A stretch of DNA of 12,208 nucleotides from Candidatus Eiseniibacteriota bacterium (GTDB lineage Bacteria; Eisenbacteria; RBG-16-71-46; JAFGJU01): positions 1-12,208 of the forward strand of contig JAFGJU010000143.1 in the NCBI GenBank assembly GCA_016928935.1. Direction: 5' to 3'. The notes beneath the pieces were generated by a model. That model was not told the DNA's origin. It worked only from the letters and a program-made list of their open reading frames with translations, and ran no database searches. Shown piece after piece: positions 6,514-12,208 of the stretch. Made by a program: the position numbers and the translations under genes. Each line of letters starts with the position of its first letter. Within the stretch, counting starts at the first letter, position 1.

Positions 6514-6566
6514 GGCGCCGCGCGAACAACCGCCCGTGCCTGCGCCGAAGGTCGGCGCCGCGCGAA
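6514..6566. repeat. 13-bp direct repeat in the hydratase/biotin carboxylase gap
   Basis: GGCGCCGCGCGAA occurs at 6514-6526 and again at 6554-6566, a 40-bp period. It lies within the 168-bp non-coding gap between the hydratase stop (6641) and the biotin carboxylase ATG (6472). The same gap holds a TGGGG/CCCCA hairpin just before the biotin carboxylase start, at about 6486-6501. I see no gene here; the function is unknown. Confidence 0.5.
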
Positions 6567-6640
6567 GACCCGCCTCGGGCCGGGCCCGGGCAGGCGGCCG
6601 GCCGCACTCGGTCGCGGGCCCGCCCGCCGCTGCCGTCCGC

Positions 6641-7450
6641 CTAGGCGCCGGACGACCAGCGCGGCTTCCGCTTCTCCAGGAACGCCTTCATGCCCTCCTG
6701 ACCTTCCTCACTCACCCTGAGGCGCGCTATCGCCTCGGCCGTCGCCGTCTTCACTTCGTCGAGGCTCATGCCCGGAACAGTGCGCAGAAGCTCCTTGCAC
6801 ATTCCGATGGCCCTCGGGCCGCTGGAGATAAGCCTCTCCACCAGGCTGGAGACGGCCGCGTCCAGCCCCGAGGGCTCCACCGTTTCGTTCACCAGACCCA
6901 GGCGCATCGCCTTCTCGGCTGTCAGGCGCTCGCCGGTGAGCATGAACTCCCTGCACGCGCCCTCCCCCGCTTTCCGTATCACGTATGGCGAAATACAGGC
7001 CGGCACCAGCCCCAGCTTGACCTCGCTGAGGCTGAATCTTGCCTCGGAGGAAGCCACGGCCATGTCACAGGAGGCCACAAAACCCATGCCCCCGCCCACG
7101 GCGGCGCCGTTCACGCGGGCCACCGTCGGAAGCGGAAGCGAGTAGATGGAGTAGAAGAGCTCCGATATCTGCAGGGACTCCTTCAGGTTTTCCTCGAACG
7201 TGAAGTCCTTGACCCTCTTCATCCAGTTCAGGTCGGCGCCCGCGCAAAAACTCTTTCCCTCGCCCGTGAACACCACGACGCGGACGTCCGTGGACTCCCG
7301 GGCGGCGCTGTGCAGGACCGAAAAGACGTCCAGGAGCTCGGCCAGCATGTCACCGTTGAAGGCGTTGTGGACCTCCGGCCTGTTCAAGACGACCCGGACT
7401 ACGGGACCCTCCACTCTGCAGAGTATCGTGCTGTAACTGTCGCGGAACAT
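6641..7450 (-). CDS. liuC: Methylglutaconyl-CoA hydratase (LiuC-type enoyl-CoA hydratase)
   Basis: This 269-residue crotonase-family enzyme is predicted to add water to 3-methylglutaconyl-CoA to give HMG-CoA, or to catalyse the reverse. Crotonase marks are GKSFCAGADLNWMKRV (65-80), where the CAGAD element supplies one oxyanion-hole amide, and GAAVGGGMGFVASCDMAVA (115-133), which supplies the other. The first catalytic Glu of classical crotonase is a glycine here (GGGMG). The second is kept as Glu143 in SLSEVKLGLVPACISPYV. This pattern (GGGxG, SEVxLGLxPAxISPYV) is the one I know from bacterial LiuC proteins rather than generic fatty-acid hydratases. I start at the ATG at 7450; the frame continues to a TTG at 7504 but without a ribosome site. 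It lies between the two halves of the carboxylase, as expected for the next enzyme in the pathway. Confidence 0.83.
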   Translation of the reverse strand: MFRDSYSTILCRVEGPVVRVVLNRPEVHNAFNGDMLAELLDVFSVLHSAARESTDVRVVVFTGEGKSFCAGADLNWMKRVKDFTFEENLKESLQISELFYSIYSLPLPTVARVNGAAVGGGMGFVASCDMAVASSEARFSLSEVKLGLVPACISPYVIRKAGEGACREFMLTGERLTAEKAMRLGLVNETVEPSGLDAAVSSLVERLISSGPRAIGMCKELLRTVPGMSLDEVKTATAEAIARLRVSEEGQEGMKAFLEKRKPRWSSGA

Positions 7451-7537
7451 CTGCCTGCTGTCACCTCTCGTCGCGCGCCGCAGGAGGACCTCACGACTCG
7501 TCAACCGTCCGGCGGCCGGGCGCCTCGCGCCACCGTG

Positions 7538-7608
7538 GCCGGGCCCGGCTCACGAACCCGCCCCGGGTCGCCCACCCGCTCCGCCGCGCGTGAAAGCTCC
7601 GCCGCGCG
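7538..7608. repeat. Palindrome and 13-bp direct repeat in the carboxyltransferase/hydratase gap
   Basis: GCCGGGCCCGGC at 7538-7549 is a perfect 12-bp palindrome. GCTCCGCCGCGCG occurs at 7578-7590 and 7596-7608, an 18-bp period. Both lie within the 203-bp gap between the carboxyltransferase stop (7654) and the hydratase ATG (7450). The gap has no supported gene. It could form a stable RNA structure or act as a repeat element, but I know of no named family that matches. Confidence 0.45.
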
Positions 7609-7653
7609 CGTTCAAGCCCCAGGGCGCACCACCGATGCCGCGCCGGCCCCCGC

Positions 7654-9261
7654 CTACATCCTGAACACGCCGAACCTGTGGTCTGGTATCGGAGTGTTGA
7701 GCGCCATGGATATGCCCAGGGCGAGACACATGCGCGTGTCCACCGGGTCTATGATGCCGTCGTCCCAGAGCCGTGCCGTCGAGTAGTACGCGCTCGATTC
7801 CTCTTCGTACTTTTTCAGGATGGGCTCCTTCATCCTGTCCTGCTCTTCCTGCGTCAGAGTCTTTCCGGACTTCTTCAGGGCATCTACCTTGACCCTGACC
7901 AGCACGCTCGAGGCTTGCTCTCCGCCCATGACGCAGATCTTGGCTGTGGGCCACATCCAAAGAAGCCTGGCGCCGTAGGCCCTGCCGCACATAGCGTAGT
8001 TGCCGGCGCCGTAGGAGCCGCCCACTATGACCGTGAACTTGGGCACGTCCGCGTTGGCCACGGCGTGCACCAGCTTGGCGCCGTCCTTGGCTATGCCGCC
8101 GTGCTCGTACTCCCGGCCGACTATGAAGCCGGTGATGTTCTGCAGGAACACGAGCGGGACCTTCCTGATGGCGCACATCTCTATGAAGTGCGCTCCCTTG
8201 ACCGAGCTCTCGGAGAAGAGCACTCCATTGTTGGCCAGGATGCCGACCGGGTATCCCATGATGCGCGCGAACCCGCACACCAGTGTGGTGCCGTAAAGCT
8301 CCTTGAACTCGTGGAACCCGCTGCCGTCCACGACCCTGGCTATGACCTCACGGATGTCGAACTGCTTGCGGAGGTCCTTCGGGATGACTCCGTACAGCTC
8401 CTTTGGGTCGTATATGGGGTCCTCCGGCTCCGCCACGTCGAGCTGGAACTTCGACGGGCGATTGAGACTCTCGATTATGTTCCGCGCGATCTCTACGGCG
8501 TGCGTGTCGTTCAGGGCGTAGTGGTCGCTCACACCCGAGATTCTGCAGTGGACGTCTGCGCCGCCCAACTCCTCGTCCGTGACGTCCTCGCCCGTGGCCG
8601 CCTTCACGAGCGGGGGTCCGCCGATGAAGATCGTGCCCTGCTGCTTGACAATGACCGTCTCGTCGCTCATGGCCGGCACGTACGCTCCGCCGGCGGTGCA
8701 GGAGCCCAGCACGACCGAAATCTGGGGGATGTTCATGGCCGACAGGCGTGCCTGATTGTAGAAGATGCGGCCGAAGTGGTCCCTGTCCGGGAACGTCCCC
8801 GACTGCAGGGGCAGAAAGATCCCGCCCGAGTCCACCAGGTACACGCATGGGAGGCGGTTCTCCATGGCCACTTCCTGGGCCCTCACGTGCTTCTTTATCG
8901 TCATCGGGAAGTAGGTGCCTCCCTTGACCGTGGCGTCGTTGGCCACGACCAGCACCTCCTTGCCGTGCACGACTCCGATTCCGGTCACCATGCTCGCGGA
9001 AGGGGCCTCGTTGTCGTACATGCCGTACGCGGCCAGAGACGAGAGCTCCAGGAAGGGGGTGTTCTCGTCGAACAGGAGGTCCAGGCGCTCTCTCACCGTG
9101 AGCTTGCCTCTGGCCTTGTGCTTGGCCAGCGCCTGCGGCGGCCCGCCCTTCTTCACTTCATCCAGCCGCTGCTTGAGCTCGGCCACGGCCTGCTCCATGA
9201 ACTGCCGGTTCTCCCCAAACTCGGAGCTCGAGGTGTTTACCTTGGATTCGATCTGGTACAT
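7654..9261 (-). CDS. liuB: Methylcrotonyl-CoA carboxylase, carboxyltransferase (beta) subunit
   Basis: This 535-residue crotonase-fold carboxyltransferase moves the carboxyl group from biotin to 3-methylcrotonyl-CoA, giving 3-methylglutaconyl-CoA. The length is typical. The N-terminal half holds VDSGGIFLPLQ (143-153), FPDRDHFGRIFYNQA, GSCTAGGAYVPAMSDE (186-201, oxyanion loop) and GTIFIGGPPLVKAATGE. The C-terminal half holds NITGFIVGREYEHGGIAK (375-392), GGSYGAGNYAMCGRAY, AKICVMGGEQASSVL and YYSTARLWDDGIIDPVDTR (492-510), ending FGVFRM. The last elements are those of MccB/LiuB; geranyl-CoA carboxylase (AtuC) is the nearest alternative. The ATG at 9261 has AAAGG about ten bases upstream. It is the fourth gene of the operon, 127 bp after the DUF35 gene. 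It needs the biotin carboxylase and carrier encoded downstream at 4376-6472. Confidence 0.93.
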   Translation of the reverse strand: MYQIESKVNTSSSEFGENRQFMEQAVAELKQRLDEVKKGGPPQALAKHKARGKLTVRERLDLLFDENTPFLELSSLAAYGMYDNEAPSASMVTGIGVVHGKEVLVVANDATVKGGTYFPMTIKKHVRAQEVAMENRLPCVYLVDSGGIFLPLQSGTFPDRDHFGRIFYNQARLSAMNIPQISVVLGSCTAGGAYVPAMSDETVIVKQQGTIFIGGPPLVKAATGEDVTDEELGGADVHCRISGVSDHYALNDTHAVEIARNIIESLNRPSKFQLDVAEPEDPIYDPKELYGVIPKDLRKQFDIREVIARVVDGSGFHEFKELYGTTLVCGFARIMGYPVGILANNGVLFSESSVKGAHFIEMCAIRKVPLVFLQNITGFIVGREYEHGGIAKDGAKLVHAVANADVPKFTVIVGGSYGAGNYAMCGRAYGARLLWMWPTAKICVMGGEQASSVLVRVKVDALKKSGKTLTQEEQDRMKEPILKKYEEESSAYYSTARLWDDGIIDPVDTRMCLALGISMALNTPIPDHRFGVFRM

Positions 9262-9299
9262 TCCGCAATAACCTTTCCGGACGAGGGGCTCTCGCAGAA

Positions 9300-9333
9300 G
9301 AGCCGGCTCGAAGACCGGGGCCGTCGCCCCGTC
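9300..9333. repeat. Palindrome and hairpin in the DUF35/carboxyltransferase gap
   Basis: GAGCCGGCTC (9300-9309) is a perfect palindrome. Just beyond it, GGGGC (9317-9321) pairs with GCCCC (9326-9330), extended by GAC/GTC across a one-base bulge. This lies in the 127-bp gap that separates the HMG-CoA synthase/thiolase/DUF35 genes from the carboxylase genes. It might attenuate read-through, but it lacks a T-run. Confidence 0.4.
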
Positions 9334-9388
9334 GCGCCCGCCCTCACGGCCGCGTCACCCATTCCCGTAAACGGTCGTCGCCCCTTGC

Positions 9389-9781
9389 CTACGCGGCCGG
9401 GACGCACTTGTACCCGTAGCAGATGATGCCGGCGCTTCCGTCCTCCTGGACGCGCCTGAACTCGACTCTGACCCGCTGCCCGAGCTTTATCTCGTCGAGC
9501 AGGATATCCACTACCTGGGTGGTGATCAGCACTCCGCCGTCCAGCTCGACTATGCCCACCGCGTAAGGCGACTGGCCGGTGAACTGGGACGGCGCCACTC
9601 GTATGACCGTGTACGTCTTGAGGACTCCCTCGTCGGCGAGCCTGACCGTGTCGAACGTGCGGTTTCCGCACTTTGGGCATACGAGCCGCGGCGGAAAGCA
9701 GACCTTCCCGCAGCGCTTGCACTTTCCGGCCTCCAGCCGGTATCTCTGGGGCATCTCTCTCCAGTATCGTGCCGGAAACAT
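9389..9781 (-). CDS. DUF35 zinc-ribbon/OB-fold protein, acyl-CoA-binding bridge of the thiolase/HMG-CoA synthase complex
   Basis: This 130-residue protein has a rubredoxin-like zinc ribbon, CKRC at Cys21/Cys24 and CPKC at Cys35/Cys38, then an OB-fold (KTYTVIRVAPSQF, YAVGIVELDGGVLITTQVVD, VRVEFRRVQEDG, IICYGYK). Members of this family sit between acetoacetyl-CoA thiolase and HMG-CoA synthase in the methanogen complex of known structure. There they form a shared CoA site that passes acetoacetyl-CoA between the enzymes. The gene order here (synthase, thiolase, DUF35) fits that role. Its ATG at 9781 overlaps the thiolase stop by one base (TGATG), and GGAGG inside the thiolase end serves as its ribosome site, so the two are translationally coupled. 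A TTG one codon earlier is not needed. Confidence 0.9.
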   Translation of the reverse strand: MFPARYWREMPQRYRLEAGKCKRCGKVCFPPRLVCPKCGNRTFDTVRLADEGVLKTYTVIRVAPSQFTGQSPYAVGIVELDGGVLITTQVVDILLDEIKLGQRVRVEFRRVQEDGSAGIICYGYKCVPAA

Positions 9782-10938
9782 CAAGCCACCTCCAGTATGT
9801 GAACGACGGAGCTTCCGCCTGTGCCGCCCATGTTCTGCGCAAGTCCTCTCCTGGCACCCTTGACCTGCCTCTTGCCCGACTCGCCCCTGAGCTGCTCGGT
9901 CAGCTCGACAATCTGCGCCACGCCGGTCGCTCCCACCGGGTGACCCTTGGACTTGAGGCCGCCGCTCGTGTTCACGGGGATCTTGCCGCCCAGCGCCGTG
10001 AGGCCGCTCTCCGCTGCCTTCCCGCCCTCACCGCGCTTGACGAAGCCGAGTGCCTCGATCACGCAGATCTCTGCGATCGTGAAGCAGTCGTGAACTTCGG
10101 CAAAGTCGATGTCGGCGGGCCCCACGCCGGCCATCTTGTACGCCGTTTCAGCCGCGCGCTTCGCGGCAGCGAACTCGCTCAAGTCATGCCTGTCGTGGAG
10201 AGCGATGGAGTCCGTGGAATGCCCGGACCCCGTGACTTTCACCAGCGGCTTCTTGGATATCTTCTTCGCCATCTCGAGCGGACAGATGACGGCCGCTGCG
10301 GCGCCGTCCGTTATGGGCGAGCAGTCCAGTATGCGAAGCGGGTCGGCCACGAGCACCGACTTGAGCACGCCGTCCACCGTCACTTCGTAAGGATACTGGG
10401 CCCTGGGGTTCATCGAGCCGTGCTTGTGGTTCTTGACGGCCACGTGCGCCAGCTGCTGTCTCGTCGTCCCGAACCTGGCCATGTGCTCGTTGGCCACCAT
10501 GGCGTAAAGGCCCGGGAAGGTGACCCCGTGGTAGACTTCGTATTCCTGGTCGGCGGCGGTGGCAAGAGCGTAAGTCGCGCCGTCGCCGCCCACGTCGTTC
10601 ATCTTTTCCACGCCTCCGACGAGCACCACGTCGCTCACTCCGGAGCCGACTTCAATCATCCCCAGCCTGAACGCCAAGCCTCCCGACGCGCAGGCGGACT
10701 CGACTCTGGTGGCGGGGATCCCGGACCTGCCCAGGTAATCCGACATCATCGAGGCCAGATGCTCCTGGCCGACGAACAGCCCGCTGGTCATGCAGCCCAC
10801 GTACATCGAGTCGATCTTGTCCACTCCCGCGTCGTCTATGGCCGCCAGCGCCGCCTCCACGAAGATGTCTCTCATGGGCTTCCGCCACAACTCCCCCCAC
10901 TCACTCATACCTACTCCGATTACCGCGACTTCGCGCAT
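9781..10938 (-). CDS. Acetoacetyl-CoA thiolase, archaeal/SCP2-type
   Basis: This 385-residue thiolase makes acetoacetyl-CoA from two acetyl-CoA, or cleaves it with CoA. The nucleophile is Cys83 in ESACASGG, and the GHP motif is KGHPVGATG (His333). In place of NEAF it has HDCF (residues 283-286), and the usual C-terminal CxG cysteine is missing (LAQNMGGTGG). In SCP2-type thiolases the second catalytic cysteine comes from HDCF, so Cys285 probably fills that role and the enzyme should be active. The opening MREVAVIGVGMSEWGE and VGQEHLAS are like the archaeal thiolases paired with HMG-CoA synthase. The ATG at 10938 follows GGAGG with five bases of spacing; the long frame upstream is read-through of the previous gene and is not used. 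It starts 47 bp after the synthase gene, in a gap that holds the palindrome CAGAATTCTG. Confidence 0.92.
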   Translation of the reverse strand: MREVAVIGVGMSEWGELWRKPMRDIFVEAALAAIDDAGVDKIDSMYVGCMTSGLFVGQEHLASMMSDYLGRSGIPATRVESACASGGLAFRLGMIEVGSGVSDVVLVGGVEKMNDVGGDGATYALATAADQEYEVYHGVTFPGLYAMVANEHMARFGTTRQQLAHVAVKNHKHGSMNPRAQYPYEVTVDGVLKSVLVADPLRILDCSPITDGAAAAVICPLEMAKKISKKPLVKVTGSGHSTDSIALHDRHDLSEFAAAKRAAETAYKMAGVGPADIDFAEVHDCFTIAEICVIEALGFVKRGEGGKAAESGLTALGGKIPVNTSGGLKSKGHPVGATGVAQIVELTEQLRGESGKRQVKGARRGLAQNMGGTGGSSVVHILEVA

Positions 10939-10985
10939 ACTTACCTCCGAATCAGAATTCTGTGACAGACAGTCGGGTGTCCCCG

Positions 10986-12029
10986 TCAGTCGGCCATGCG
11001 GATCTTTCCTCTGAACTTCGCGTAGACGCCGTATTCGACGTATCTCTTCTTGTCGAGCTGCTGCCTTGTCTTGGGCGCGACGTCTCTGACCTCGTCTATC
11101 TTCTTCGTCACTTCGTACACGAACGAATCGCTCCCCGCGCCCGAGCCGTAAGAGGTCATCAGTATCATGTCGCCGGGCCTGGCCACGTCCAGTATGGCCG
11201 TAAGCCCCATGGGAGACGAGCCGGAGTAGGTGTTGCCCAGTATGGGTGCAAGCCAACCCGCCTCAATCTGCTCGCGCTTGAAGCCGAGCATCTCTCCGAC
11301 TTTCATGGGGAACTTGCCGTTGGGCTGGTGGAAGACCGCGAACTTGAAGTCCTGCGGTTTCATCTTGACCTTTTCCATCATTTGCTTCGACGCCGTCGCC
11401 ACGTGGCGGAAGTACGCCTCCTCGCCGGTGAACCTGCCGCCGTGCCGAGGGTAGTACTCGTACTCGCGCCTCCAGAAGTCCGGAGTGTCGGTCATGAACG
11501 TGTGAGTCGCCACCACCTTGGCGACGCCGTCCTCCTTGCCGAACACGAAGGCCGCGGCGCCGGCGGCGGCCGAGTACTCGAGCGCGTCGCCGGGCGCTCC
11601 CTGCGAAGTGTCCGCCCCTATGGCCAGGCCGTACTTGACCGTGTCGCCGTTGACCAGGCCTACGCAGACGAACATGGCCTCGCTGCCGGCCTTGCACGCG
11701 AACTCGAAGTCGGCGCAGTGGGTGTTGCGGGAGGTGCCGACCGCCTCCGAGACGACTGTTCCGCTCGGTTTGACCGCGTAAGGATGCGACTCCGAGCCCA
11801 CGTAGGTCGCTTCTATCAACGAGGGGTCTATCTTGGCCCGCTTGAGTGCGTTCCGGGCCGCCTCCACAGACATTGTGATGGTGTCCTGGTCCAGGGAGGG
11901 CACCGACTTCTCGACCAGCGCGAGGCCTTTCTTGTAGCTCTCCGCGTCTGCTCCCCAAACCTTGGCGATTTCCTCTACCTTGATGCGGTGGACGGGCACG
12001 TAGGCTCCATAGCCGACTATTCCGGCCAT
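10986..12029 (-). CDS. Hydroxymethylglutaryl-CoA synthase, archaeal-type
   Basis: This 347-residue thiolase-fold enzyme condenses acetoacetyl-CoA and acetyl-CoA to HMG-CoA, or cleaves it. Catalytic residues are visible: Glu80 in VGSESHPYAVKPSG, Cys112 in FEFACKAGSEAM, His234 in FHQPNGKFP and the late glycine loop YGSGAGSDSF. The opening MAGIVGYGAYVPVHRIK and the length match the archaeal HMG-CoA synthase family rather than bacterial MvaS or the eukaryotic enzyme. The ATG at 12029 follows AAGGAGGT and is the first gene after the promoter at 12102-12130, with a leader of about 65 bases. The thiolase and DUF35 genes follow at once, as in archaea that make mevalonate. However, no HMG-CoA reductase is present, and leucine-type carboxylase and hydratase genes come next, so the setting suggests HMG-CoA is linked to C5 acyl-CoA metabolism. 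Confidence 0.93.
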   Translation of the reverse strand: MAGIVGYGAYVPVHRIKVEEIAKVWGADAESYKKGLALVEKSVPSLDQDTITMSVEAARNALKRAKIDPSLIEATYVGSESHPYAVKPSGTVVSEAVGTSRNTHCADFEFACKAGSEAMFVCVGLVNGDTVKYGLAIGADTSQGAPGDALEYSAAAGAAAFVFGKEDGVAKVVATHTFMTDTPDFWRREYEYYPRHGGRFTGEEAYFRHVATASKQMMEKVKMKPQDFKFAVFHQPNGKFPMKVGEMLGFKREQIEAGWLAPILGNTYSGSSPMGLTAILDVARPGDMILMTSYGSGAGSDSFVYEVTKKIDEVRDVAPKTRQQLDKKRYVEYGVYAKFRGKIRMAD

Positions 12030-12101
12030 AGTTACCTCCTTCCGTGAAGCGATAGGACGAGCGGAAGTGCGCACATTCTGTTCAAGCAACCCAAGACCGA
12101 G

Positions 12102-12130
12102 ATGATAACACCGGCCGGTGCGGTGGTCAA
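12102..12130 (-). promoter_or_regulatory. Sigma70-like extended -10 promoter of the operon
   Basis: On the minus strand, TTGACC (12130-12125) is followed after exactly 17 bp by TATCAT (12107-12102), with TG one base before the -10. Both boxes match consensus at five of six positions. Transcription would start near 12095. It is the best promoter in the window, and I see no comparable one inside the operon. Confidence 0.7.
12109..12120. promoter_or_regulatory. Candidate repressor operator inside the promoter spacer
   Basis: CACCGGCCGGTG is a perfect 12-bp palindrome lying wholly between the -35 and -10 boxes. A protein bound there would exclude RNA polymerase, so repression is the natural reading (inference). 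It differs from the candidate LacI-type site at 1701-1716 in having a GGCC centre, so another regulator is likely. Confidence 0.5.
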
Positions 12131-12208
12131 TCACATCCGGTTGCCGAGGTTCGCGCTTGTTTTCACGGGCCCGATGGTGTTAGATAGATGCTTCGAACGG
12201 CCGCAGGC

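Noticed and set aside
7451..7504. Upstream TTG start for the hydratase, adding 18 residues
   Set aside because: No ribosome site precedes the TTG, the extra residues are not family-like, and the ATG at 7450 gives a normal family length.
7678..9426. A 582-residue open frame on the plus strand opposite the carboxyltransferase gene
   Set aside because: It is an antisense shadow, common in GC-rich DNA. The minus strand encodes a complete, well-conserved carboxyltransferase, and the plus-strand product is rich in His, Arg, Val and Leu with no family-like motif.
12131..12208. A divergent plus-strand promoter at the right edge
   Set aside because: The possible -10 (TTAGAT or TAGATA) matches consensus at only about three positions and no gene start is visible before the edge.

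Overview
This is a GC-rich window from a genome I read as bacterial. The evidence is a LacI-family repressor, promoters that look sigma70-like (three boxes of the form TTGNCC, 17 bp, TATCAT or TAGCAT) and strong GGAGG-type ribosome binding sites. Despite the high GC, Ile ATA and Arg AGG/AGA codons are used freely in genes across the window. That is an unusual combination, but I cannot name a phylum from it. Several proteins look like archaeal-type families (HMG-CoA synthase, thiolase, DUF35 protein and serine hydroxymethyltransferase), which suggests old or horizontal exchange with archaea.

Right to left, the main block (positions 12130 down to 2874, minus strand) looks like one eight-gene operon. 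The order is archaeal-type HMG-CoA synthase, thiolase, DUF35 zinc-ribbon/OB protein, methylcrotonyl-CoA carboxylase carboxyltransferase (MccB-like), LiuC-type methylglutaconyl-CoA hydratase, biotin carboxylase, biotin carrier protein, and an archaeal-type serine hydroxymethyltransferase. Its promoter is TTGACC-N17-TATCAT with an extended -10, and a perfect 12-bp palindrome lies between the two boxes. Read as a pathway, the enzymes connect 3-methylcrotonyl-CoA to 3-methylglutaconyl-CoA, to HMG-CoA, to acetoacetyl-CoA plus acetyl-CoA, and finally to three acetyl-CoA. This is the lower leucine/isovalerate route, with the usual HMG-CoA lyase step apparently replaced by the HMG-CoA synthase/thiolase/DUF35 complex working in the cleavage direction. 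The opposite, biosynthetic direction cannot be excluded. The carboxylase alpha chain is split into two genes inside its linking (BT) domain.

Convergent to the operon end is a plus-strand gene (2138-2770) for a C_GCAxxG_C_C-type cysteine protein. It has basic tails at both ends, one built from a 12-bp tandem repeat and one carrying an AT-hook-like RGRP core. It has its own promoter at 2045-2073. The 551-bp divergent region 1587-2137 holds that promoter, a promoter for the lacI-like gene, a candidate auto-operator and two further inverted repeats, but no gene I can support.

At the left, a LacI-family repressor (459-1586, minus) is followed at 69 bp by the start of an unrecognised exported protein (389 to the left edge, truncated by the window). 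The last 78 bases at the right edge (12131-12208), upstream of the operon promoter, hold nothing I can assign.
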